The translations under genes and the position numbers were made by a program. The notes below the pieces were generated by a model. That model was given only the letters and a program-made list of their open reading frames with translations, did not search any database and was not told the DNA's origin. Positions 8,859-14,778 of a DNA stretch of 64,000 nucleotides are shown piece after piece. Position 1 is the first letter of the stretch, and the number at the start of each line of letters is the position of its first letter. The DNA lies in the NCBI GenBank assembly GCA_028533045.1, contig JAQQAP010000008.1:1-64000 (forward strand), in the 5' to 3' direction. Source of the DNA: Spirochaetales bacterium (lineage in GTDB: Bacteria > Spirochaetota > Spirochaetia > DSM-2461).

Positions 8859-9032
8859 ATTTCCTACGGCAGATTATATGTCAGAATGGGATAGATATTG
8901 TCTTAATGTCCACGGAAATAAATACCGTTTAATCGTACTAATTACATGGGGTGTGACCGTATTTATCGTTGAAGTATTGACCCATGCCGAATATACGAAA
9001 AAGTATGTTGATAAGAGGAAAAGAAAATGAGG
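8859..9032 (+). pseudogene. higB fragment (3' portion)
   Basis: These 174 bases align without gaps to 12707-12880, the last part of the intact higB gene, with only a handful of substitutions. The 5' half of the gene, with its promoter and start, is missing. It is part of the left copy of a duplicated segment. No functional toxin can be made from it. Confidence 0.8.
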
Positions 9033-9238
9033 ACCGGGTATATCCTCTGGAAAACTCGACTCCCGGTAGAATGGTAGCTTTCTTTATGGAACAGCATGGT
9101 CATAAGCAAAAAGACCTTTCCGACATCGCACCTCAGTCGGTAATAAGTGAAATTATCAATGGCCGGAGAGTTCCTACAACTGAGCAGGTTAAAAAGCTGT
9201 CCCTCAAGTATCATACAAACCCGGCTGAATTTTTGTAA
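9027..9238 (+). pseudogene. higA with 181-base internal deletion
   Basis: Compared with the intact higA at 12875, 181 bases are gone between two ATGAGG copies (equivalents of 12875-12880 and 13056-13061), a short-homology deletion. From the original ATG the frame is shifted and stops after 16 codons. The downstream helix-turn-helix frame is still open and is preceded by an unrelated in-frame ATG at 8984, so an 84-residue protein with an intact HTH (residues ~29-84) could still be made. Apart from the deletion the sequence is almost identical to the intact gene. Confidence 0.78.
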
Positions 9239-9349
9239 TTTTCCTCCTATAGCTATTTAGTTTTGGAGTTATTCTTTCCAGGGATCTAATAGATATATAG
9301 AAAAAGATGCTCTTTCCAGAGGGGTTGAATTGTGAAATGAGATCGCCCA
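9027..9349. repeat. Direct repeat of toxin-antitoxin island, left copy (R1)
   Basis: Matches 13056-13379 with about five substitutions and one single-base indel over 323 bases. It contains the higA 3' part, the mutated CTATAGCTATT block and an MNT/HEPN remnant. Homology continues leftwards as the higB fragment, interrupted by the higA deletion. Confidence 0.85.
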
Positions 9350-9464
9350 TGAGTATTCCGATAATCAGGAAGAAATAATTGAAGCTTTGAATGCCATTTT
9401 TGACCAAAGTGTCACTCTTATTGATATTTTTTAGCAAATAGAGATGTTCGTTGGCGAGCAATAG
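9284..9464 (+). pseudogene. Fused remnant of an MNT-HEPN module
   Basis: The left part (about 9284-9335) matches the 3' end of the MNT gene at 10578-10640 and the right part (about 9337-9464) matches the 3' end of the HEPN gene at 10971-11098, with roughly 340 intervening bases missing. Stops and the lost middle make it non-coding in the original sense. The left junction is shared with the remnant at 13308-13379, so the deletion is older than the duplication. The rest of 9239-9536 holds the mutated promoter block and nothing else recognisable. Confidence 0.72.
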
Positions 9465-9536
9465 TTACACTTCATTGATTTCGGAGTAATCCCAAAAAGA
9501 GTGGACAACCGAATCTCGATGGGCTAGTATGAATTT

Positions 9537-9944
9537 ATGGAAGATGTCCGTTGGGTACAGCGTTATAATAATTTCTGCAAGGCTCTTATGGTTCTAGAAG
9601 AGGGGGTAACACTATCTCTGAAAAGAGAGCTCTCCTCGTTAGAAAAACAGGGCGTTATCAAAGCTTTTGAATTCACCCATGAGCTTAGTTGGAATGTTCT
9701 TAAAGATTTCCTTATAGACCGCGGGCAGCATGATATTTACGGTTCCAAAGATGCTATTAGAAAAGCCTACCAGTTGGGTTTGATAAAAGACGGCGATTCC
9801 TGGATGGGAATGGTGCGGGATCGTAACCTTTCTTCCCATACCTATGATGAAATTAGAGCGGATAAGCTGATTTCCCGTATTCAGAAGACCTATTTAGCTG
9901 CTTTTTTAGAAATGAAGCAGGATTTGGGGGAATTGGCTGAATGA
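9537..9944 (+). CDS. HEPN-type protein, nucleotidyltransferase substrate-binding (HI0074) family
   Basis: 135 residues. The all-helical sequence with FEFTHELSWNVLKDFL, SKDAIRKAYQLGLI and MVRDRNLSSHTYDE fits the NTase_sub_bind/HI0074 family. RNLSSH gives the R-N-x-x-x-H catalytic-type motif of HEPN RNases. In the known type VII (HepT-MntA) systems the HEPN protein is the toxin and is AMPylated by the nucleotidyltransferase. The MNT gene overlaps it by 4 bases. The order here is HEPN first, opposite to the next module. Confidence 0.85.
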   Translation: MEDVRWVQRYNNFCKALMVLEEGVTLSLKRELSSLEKQGVIKAFEFTHELSWNVLKDFLIDRGQHDIYGSKDAIRKAYQLGLIKDGDSWMGMVRDRNLSSHTYDEIRADKLISRIQKTYLAAFLEMKQDLGELAE

Positions 9945-10249
9945 GCGGGAACTTTGGCTTATCAGAGGAGATCGTCGAATCACTAAAATCGGTTTTTTTA
10001 CTTTATGAAGAAATAGAGAAAGTTGTGATTTACGGTTCCCGCGCCATGGGGAATTACAGGGAAGGTTCGGATATAGATATAACCTTGATTGGTGATGACC
10101 TTGATTGGCGTGAATTGGTCGCCCTGGAAAATAAGCTGGATGATTTGATGTTGCCCTACGAATTGGATATATCCACCTTTGATGAACTGGAAAACCCCGA
10201 TTTGTTGGAACATATTAACCGGGTGGGTAAGATACTATTTCAACGGTAA
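9941..10249 (+). CDS. MNT-type minimal nucleotidyltransferase (antitoxin)
   Basis: 102 residues. VVIYGSRAMGNYREGSDIDITLIG carries the G-S-x(10-13)-D-x-D signature of polymerase-beta-like minimal nucleotidyltransferases, and a third acidic residue lies in YELDIS. In characterised systems this protein silences its HEPN partner by AMP transfer. It shares an ATGA overlap with the HEPN gene and so is co-translated. Confidence 0.85.
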   Translation: MSGNFGLSEEIVESLKSVFLLYEEIEKVVIYGSRAMGNYREGSDIDITLIGDDLDWRELVALENKLDDLMLPYELDISTFDELENPDLLEHINRVGKILFQR

Positions 10250-10353
10250 ACTTATGCCAGGCGCGAATTCCACAAATATCTAACAAACCCGGGCGATGTT
10301 TTTGTAATTTCCCTCCTATAGCTATTCTGCTGTTTTGAGGTTATACTTTTCCT
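10250..10353 (+). promoter_or_regulatory. Spacer with higA 3'-end scrap and CTATAGCTATT promoter block, copy 3
   Basis: 10291-10313 resembles the last codons of higA (ACAAACCCGG...TTTTTGTAA), so the block seems to travel together with that end. The promoter block follows at 10315, with TATACT at 10342-10347 and six bases to the ATG at 10354, giving a predicted leaderless transcript. Confidence 0.5.
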
Positions 10354-10641
10354 ATGAGATTAACCCAGTTTGAAATAGATGCCATAAAGTCCTCTTTTAA
10401 GAAAATATATCATGAGGGAAAATTATATGTTTTTGGCAGTAGACTGGATGATAATGAAAAAGGGGGCGATATAGACCTTTATCTTTGCCCTGAGCAGAAT
10501 GGCGAATCGTCACTAAAAAAACGGCAGTTTCTTGTGGATTTAAAACAAAAAATCGGCGACCAAAAGATAGATGTTATTCTCTCCAGAGATTCTAATAGAT
10601 ATATAGAAAAAGATGCTCTTTCCAGAGGGGTTGAACTGTGA
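10354..10641 (+). CDS. MNT-type minimal nucleotidyltransferase (antitoxin)
   Basis: 95 residues. LYVFGSRLDDNEKGGDIDLYL shows the G-S-R-x(9)-D-x-D catalytic signature, and KIDVILSRD supplies the third acidic position. It heads the second MNT-HEPN module, in the opposite gene order to the one just upstream, and overlaps its partner by 4 bases. There is no ribosome site; the start sits at the predicted transcription start. Confidence 0.82.
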   Translation: MRLTQFEIDAIKSSFKKIYHEGKLYVFGSRLDDNEKGGDIDLYLCPEQNGESSLKKRQFLVDLKQKIGDQKIDVILSRDSNRYIEKDALSRGVEL

Positions 10642-11099
10642 AGCCTCAATATGACTCTCTAAACGGAAAGATTCTCGAATGTCATAAACATATAGAGAAA
10701 ATTTTTGTTGCCCGAAAGAATCTCAACTCTCTATTCCCGCTAAAAATGGAGAAATATCAGGCGCTGGACGCAGTGGCGGAAAGTTTTATTGACCAGTTGG
10801 TTTTTCGTTTTCTCAAGCTGCAAGATACTATGGGCGAAGGGATTTTCCCCAGAGTTCTGAGTCTTGTTTTGGAAGATATTAAGGGCAAAACATTTCTTGA
10901 TAGGTTAAATCGTTTGGAAGAATTAGATCTTGTTGATAAAAACCAATGGCTTGAATTGCGGGAATTGAGGAATGAAATCGCCCATGAGTACTCCGATAAT
11001 CAGGAAGAAATAATGGAAGCTTTGAATGCTATTTTCGATCAAAGTGTTATTCTTGTTGATATATTTAAGAAAATAGAGATGTTCGTTAGCAAGCAATAG
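10638..11099 (+). CDS. HEPN-family toxin partner
   Basis: 153 residues, helical. ELRNEIAHEYSDN near residue 115 gives the R-N-x-x-x-H motif in the family's usual context L-R-N-x-I-A-H-E-Y. It is the predicted RNase toxin of the module whose nucleotidyltransferase lies immediately upstream. Decayed copies of its 3' end are found at 9337-9464 and 13360-13379. Confidence 0.78.
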   Translation: MKPQYDSLNGKILECHKHIEKIFVARKNLNSLFPLKMEKYQALDAVAESFIDQLVFRFLKLQDTMGEGIFPRVLSLVLEDIKGKTFLDRLNRLEELDLVDKNQWLELRELRNEIAHEYSDNQEEIMEALNAIFDQSVILVDIFKKIEMFVSKQ

Positions 11100-11104
11100 C
11101 CATA

Positions 11105-11134
11105 TTGACAAAACACCCCTTGTAAAAATAAAAT
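11105..11134 (+). promoter_or_regulatory. Predicted promoter of the AAA ATPase gene
   Basis: TTGACA (11105-11110), 18-base spacer, TAAAAT (11129-11134). AACACCCCT just after the -35 and AGGGGGGTGTT before the start codon form an imperfect inverted repeat across the promoter, possibly an operator. Confidence 0.5.
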
Positions 11135-11158
11135 TACGGTATAAAACAGGGGGGTGTT

Positions 11159-12523
11159 ATGTATAGGTTTGCCCTGGAAGATATAAAACAATGGTATAGC
11201 GGGCATAGGCGAAAACCTCTCGTTCTTAGAGGAGCCAGACAGGTGGGCAAATCGACCCTTGTGCGAATGGCTGCCGAATCTATGAACTTGAAACTCATAG
11301 AGATAAATCTGGAGCGATACGTCTATTTGGACGAGGTTTTCAAGACACTCGATATCTCTACTATTATCGATGAGATAGAAGGAATTAAGGGTTCCATAGG
11401 AGAAAGAAGTCAGGCTCTCCTTTTTCTGGATGAAATTCAGGCTACTCCCCATGCGATTCAGGCACTAAGATATTTCTATGAAGATTTGAGCGACCTGGCT
11501 GTCATCGCAGCGGGATCTCTTTTGGAATTTACCCTGGCAAATCATAGCTTTTCCATGCCCGTTGGCCGTATAACCTACTATCATCTGGGGCCTATGTCAT
11601 TTGAAGAATTCCTTATGGCCAGGGATCATGAGCTGTTTGACTGGTATAGAAAAACCGATTTTACCGATTCCTTCCCCGATTCTCGGCACAATAAGCTATT
11701 GGCGATGCAAAGAGAATTCCTATTTACCGGTGGAATGCCTGAATCGGTATTAGCGTGGATTAGAACGTCATCTCCCCAAAAGGTACAGGATGCCCAAAGG
11801 GATATTCTTAATACCTATACGGATGACTTTGCCAAATATGCCAATCGAGCAGATTTGGCACGACTGCAAAAAGTGTTTCGCCGTATACCTCAGCTGGCCG
11901 GCAAAAAAATCAAATATTCCCATATTTCTCCCGAAGACAAGGCTGCCAAGGTTAAAGATGTCATTGACTTGTTAAGTAAAGCCAGAATCTGTTCAAAAGT
12001 GCATCATAGTGATTGTTCCGGTTTGCCCCTGGCGGCAGGTGTGAATGACAAAGTATTTAAATTGCTATTCATAGATGTGGGCCTAATGAATTGTCTCCTG
12101 GGGCTAAGCTGGATCGATGTTAAAAACATGGATGAGAGAAATCTTATTAATGAAGGCTCCCTTGCGGAGCAGTTCATTGGACAGGAACTTCTCTATCTGG
12201 GAGGAGGGAAGGTGACTCCGGAACTTTTTTATTGGCTACGTGAAGGAAAGGGTAATAATGCGGAAGTGGACTATGTCATCTCTTTAAAGGGAAAAATCCT
12301 TCCTGTGGAAGTAAAATCCGGCGCCAGCGGATCAATGAAATCCCTCCATCAATTTACCCTGCTAAAAAACAACAAGAGGGCTATACGGTTCGATTTAAAC
12401 AAACCGAGCAACCAGAAAGTTCAGGCTAAGACCGCTCAAAAATCAAATATTGTTCCCGTCGAATTCGATCTAACCTCATTGCCGCTCTATGGGGTGGGGA
12501 AGTTGCTTAATAAGAGAATATAA
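11159..12523 (+). CDS. AAA_14 ATPase with C-terminal DUF4143 domain
   Basis: 454 residues. Walker A is RGARQVGKST at ~20-29 and Walker B is ALLFLDEIQ, typical of the AAA_14 family. Residues ~200-400 are a DUF4143 module with the nuclease-like YWLREGKGNNAEVDYVI and GKILPVEVKSG strands, reminiscent of a PD-(D/E)xK core (D..E-x-K). A GGGGGGTG ribosome site precedes the ATG. Such proteins are common in accessory regions of bacteria and archaea with unproven function. It is not in the same frame of organisation as a toxin pair and has its own promoter. Confidence 0.85.
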   Translation: MYRFALEDIKQWYSGHRRKPLVLRGARQVGKSTLVRMAAESMNLKLIEINLERYVYLDEVFKTLDISTIIDEIEGIKGSIGERSQALLFLDEIQATPHAIQALRYFYEDLSDLAVIAAGSLLEFTLANHSFSMPVGRITYYHLGPMSFEEFLMARDHELFDWYRKTDFTDSFPDSRHNKLLAMQREFLFTGGMPESVLAWIRTSSPQKVQDAQRDILNTYTDDFAKYANRADLARLQKVFRRIPQLAGKKIKYSHISPEDKAAKVKDVIDLLSKARICSKVHHSDCSGLPLAAGVNDKVFKLLFIDVGLMNCLLGLSWIDVKNMDERNLINEGSLAEQFIGQELLYLGGGKVTPELFYWLREGKGNNAEVDYVISLKGKILPVEVKSGASGSMKSLHQFTLLKNNKRAIRFDLNKPSNQKVQAKTAQKSNIVPVEFDLTSLPLYGVGKLLNKRI

Positions 12524-12528
12524 CAATC

Positions 12529-12569
12529 TGCGATATTTTTTTGACTAAAATATCGCATTATGCTATAAT
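12529..12569 (+). promoter_or_regulatory. higBA promoter with overlapping perfect inverted repeat
   Basis: TGCGATATTTT (12529-12539) and AAAATATCGCA (12547-12557) are perfect 11-base arms around a 7-base centre that includes the -35 hexamer TTGACT (12541-12546). Seventeen bases later is TATAAT (12564-12569) with an extended -10 TG. This is the likely HigA/HigBA operator. The predicted transcription start is the A of the ATG at 12576. Confidence 0.72.
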
Positions 12570-12575
12570 TAGGCT

Positions 12576-12878
12576 ATGACAATAATCAGCAAAAAGCGCT
12601 TGAAAGAGTACTGGACAGAGCATCCGGATTCCAAAAAGCCCTTGGAAGACTGGTATTCTGCTATGAAGAATAACTCTTTTAACACTATGCCGGACTTGAA
12701 GTTAAGATTTCCTACGGCAGATTATATGTCAGAATGGGATAGATACTGTTTTAATGTCCATGGAAATAAATACCGTTTAATCGTACGAATTACATGGGGT
12801 GTGACCGTATTTATCGTTGAAGTATTGACCCATACCGAATATACGAAAAAGTATGTTGATAAGAGGAAAAGAAAATGA
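12576..12878 (+). CDS. higB: HigB-type mRNA interferase toxin
   Basis: 100 residues. ISKKRLKEYWTEHPDSKKPL, the central LRFPTADYM and the C-terminal GNKYRLIVRI...VEVLTHTEY fit the HigB_toxin family well, including the conserved final H-x-E-Y. HigB enzymes cleave mRNA on the ribosome. The gene comes first, as is typical of higBA, and overlaps the antitoxin by 4 bases. The start codon coincides with the predicted transcription start. Confidence 0.88.
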   Translation: MTIISKKRLKEYWTEHPDSKKPLEDWYSAMKNNSFNTMPDLKLRFPTADYMSEWDRYCFNVHGNKYRLIVRITWGVTVFIVEVLTHTEYTKKYVDKRKRK

Positions 12879-13267
12879 GGGCGCAATTTAAAGAAGAAAT
12901 AAATGTAAGCACTTTTATGGGTAATTTGACTATTTCAAATGAACAGGAATATGAAGAACGATTAAAATATGTAGAACACCTTATGGATAGAGCGAATGGG
13001 GGGGAAGAGGCCATTCTTCCTTTGTTACGTTTTGTTTCCGGGCTTATAGAAGAGTATGAGGACCGGGTATATCCCCTGGAAAACTCGACTCCCGGTAGAA
13101 TGGTAGCTTTCTTTATGGAACAGCATGGTCATAAGCAAAAAGACCTTTCCGACATCGCACCTCAGTCGGTAATAAGTGAAATTATCAATGGCCGGAGAGT
13201 TCCTACCACTGAGCAGGTTAAAAAGCTGTCCCTCAAGTATCATACAAACCCGGCTGTATTTTTGTAA
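12875..13267 (+). CDS. higA: HigA-type HTH antitoxin
   Basis: 130 residues. The C-terminal half (TPGRMVAFFMEQHGHKQKDL then APQSVISEIINGRR) is an XRE-type helix-turn-helix; the N-terminal half is acidic, helical and probably binds HigB. It should neutralise HigB and repress the promoter at 12529-12569. The 3' half is duplicated at 9031-9238. Confidence 0.87.
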   Translation: MRAQFKEEINVSTFMGNLTISNEQEYEERLKYVEHLMDRANGGEEAILPLLRFVSGLIEEYEDRVYPLENSTPGRMVAFFMEQHGHKQKDLSDIAPQSVISEIINGRRVPTTEQVKKLSLKYHTNPAVFL

Positions 13268-13379
13268 TTTTCCTCCTATAGCTATTTAGTTTTGGAGTTA
13301 TTCTCTCCAGGGATTCTAATAGATATATAGAAAAAGATGCTCTTTCCAGAGGGGTTGAATTGTGAAATGAGATCGCCCA
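13056..13379. repeat. Direct repeat of toxin-antitoxin island, right copy (R2)
   Basis: Partner of 9027-9349. It contains the 3' part of intact higA, the mutated promoter block (13276-13315) and an MNT/HEPN remnant that is cut off at 13379. The two copies enclose about 3.7 kb with the two HEPN/MNT modules and the ATPase. Confidence 0.85.
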
Positions 13380-13422
13380 AGACGAGCCGAGCCGAGCCAT
13401 CGATTAAGTCGCAAATCCCCCT

Positions 13423-13446
13423 AAAACGCCCTTTCGGAGGGTTTTT
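13423..13446 (+). terminator. Rho-independent terminator after higBA
   Basis: CCCT-TTCGG-AGGG stem-loop followed by five T, flanked by an A-run. It lies at the right edge of the toxin-antitoxin island, just after a triple GAGCC repeat (13384-13398). Confidence 0.6.
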
Positions 13447-13546
13447 AACCCCTATGGGGTACATTTCTTCTCCTCTCGGATTATTTCTGACAGCCTCCTT
13501 TTGCAGTACATTTTGAGCACATCACAACATAAAGGAGGTTAGTCAT

Positions 13547-13990
13547 ATGGGACTAATCAATGGTTTGGCACTGATCCTTCTGGGAGCGTTTTGCGTTCCC
13601 GGTCTGGTAGCCAAGAAGAATGAAAAAGCAAAAGAGTTATTGGATCGTGTGACCCCTTATCAGGGAACTTTTGGATTAATCGTTTTCGCCTGGGGTATAT
13701 GGGGAATTATTTCCGCTGTGCTTTCTATTAGCTGGCTTGGCACGTGGCCACTCTGGTGGGCGACTCGTCTTGCCGGAAATCTTCTTAACGCGGCGGGCGG
13801 TATGATTCTGGGGTTCTCTATGATACAGAGTCTTATGCTCTCCCGTTTACCCGAGGAGGCTCAGGAAAAAGCGGCGAATCTGCGGGAAAAGCTTATCGGT
13901 TATCAAGGAAAAATCGGAATATGGGCCATTATCGTGGGAATCTGGGTTCTGGCTTATGAAATCGTGCTGCAGGGCTTACTGAATATCTAA
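13547..13990 (+). CDS. Small membrane protein, four predicted helices
   Basis: 147 residues, not recognised. Four hydrophobic stretches are visible (about 3-21, 43-64, 80-98 and 121-145). Two internally similar halves each have the pattern K-x-x-x-x-Y-Q-G-x-x-G followed by a W-G/V-I-W helix (residues ~28-60 and ~110-145), suggesting an internal duplication. A strong AAAGGAGG site precedes the ATG. The LipL32-like gene follows after 19 bases, so they are probably one operon. Confidence 0.7.
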   Translation: MGLINGLALILLGAFCVPGLVAKKNEKAKELLDRVTPYQGTFGLIVFAWGIWGIISAVLSISWLGTWPLWWATRLAGNLLNAAGGMILGFSMIQSLMLSRLPEEAQEKAANLREKLIGYQGKIGIWAIIVGIWVLAYEIVLQGLLNI

Positions 13991-14009
13991 TAGGGAAAGA
14001 GAGGGATAT

Positions 14010-14729
14010 ATGAAAATGAATAGAATTAAAAGAGCTGTTATTGGCGGACTCCTGCTGGGTGCTATGTTTTTGACCGGATGTTCCACTACGGACATGGGAA
14101 AGTTTGGAGCGGAAATGGGCAGCAAATCCATTCCCGTTGTGGGAACCCAGCGGATTCCCTATACAAGTACGGTAAAGTACTTTGGTTATGTTAAACCCGG
14201 TTCCGAGCCGGATGCGGTGGTAGACGGCAAGAAGTTTAGCTACCTTTATGTCTGGATTCCTTTGGTCGCCCCCGAACTGGGAGTGCGCATGGCTTCCCCC
14301 GTGCTCGATTTGGCTGTACCGGAAGAGGGTGACATGGTCGATCCCCTTTGGGAAGAGAACAAGGAAGATCAGGATAACTTCTTTGATACCTATATTGTGC
14401 TGGAAAGGGCGGCAACCATTATTTCTCCCGACCAGATCCTGGATCAGGCGGACAGTACCGAATGGATCACCTATGCACAGAACGACGATAGCAGCGAAAT
14501 GCCCGATGATCCGGAAGGCAGAAGCTACAACTCACTTATGAGAGTGGTCAGCGAACCTTCCAACCCGACAAAAGCCCTGGTGGCCGGTCTCTACAGAATC
14601 GGTTTTACCACCTATAAAGTGGGAGAAGTACAGGGGTCCTTTTATGCCGAAGTGGGCGCTCCGGTTAATATGCCCGGGACTTTTATAGCCCGGGATTTGG
14701 ATAGCCTTGTTGAAATGATTAAAGAATAA
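14010..14729 (+). CDS. LipL32-family surface lipoprotein
   Basis: 239 residues with a lipoprotein signal (LTGC, Cys24). The mature part matches Leptospira LipL32 from memory over several blocks: GYVKPGSEPDAVVDGKK, YLYVWIPLV followed by GVRMASP, FFDTYIVLERAATI, SYNSLMRV, and GLYRIGFTTYKVGEVQGSF. The acidic Ca-binding stretch of LipL32 is represented only by a shorter acidic loop (NDDSSEMPDDPEG). It should be an abundant surface or outer-membrane lipoprotein. LipL32 is the major outer-membrane protein of pathogenic Leptospira and has few known homologues elsewhere. A terminator follows directly. Confidence 0.9.
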   Translation: MKMNRIKRAVIGGLLLGAMFLTGCSTTDMGKFGAEMGSKSIPVVGTQRIPYTSTVKYFGYVKPGSEPDAVVDGKKFSYLYVWIPLVAPELGVRMASPVLDLAVPEEGDMVDPLWEENKEDQDNFFDTYIVLERAATIISPDQILDQADSTEWITYAQNDDSSEMPDDPEGRSYNSLMRVVSEPSNPTKALVAGLYRIGFTTYKVGEVQGSFYAEVGAPVNMPGTFIARDLDSLVEMIKE

Positions 14730-14738
14730 TATACTAAT

Positions 14739-14766
14739 GCTCCGGTTCCTGCCGGAGCTTTTTTTT
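14739..14766 (+). terminator. Rho-independent terminator after the LipL32-like gene
   Basis: GCTCCGG, 6-base loop, CCGGAGC, then eight T. It separates the lipoprotein gene from the regulator downstream and overlaps an in-frame ATG (14737) that is therefore not the regulator's start. Confidence 0.9.
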
Positions 14767-14778
14767 AGGAGAATACCA

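Noticed and set aside
13384-13398. Triple GAGCC repeat as a possible CRISPR or attachment site
   Set aside because: Only 15 bases, no spacers and no partner copy; treated as a chance microsatellite at the island edge.
8212-13546. Integron or phage origin of the toxin-antitoxin island
   Set aside because: No integrase, attC-like sites or phage genes are visible; the repeats are explained by segment duplication.
14737-14778. ATG start for the LuxR-type regulator
   Set aside because: The ATG is inside the terminator of the LipL32-like gene, and a TTG with AGGAG lies at 14779.
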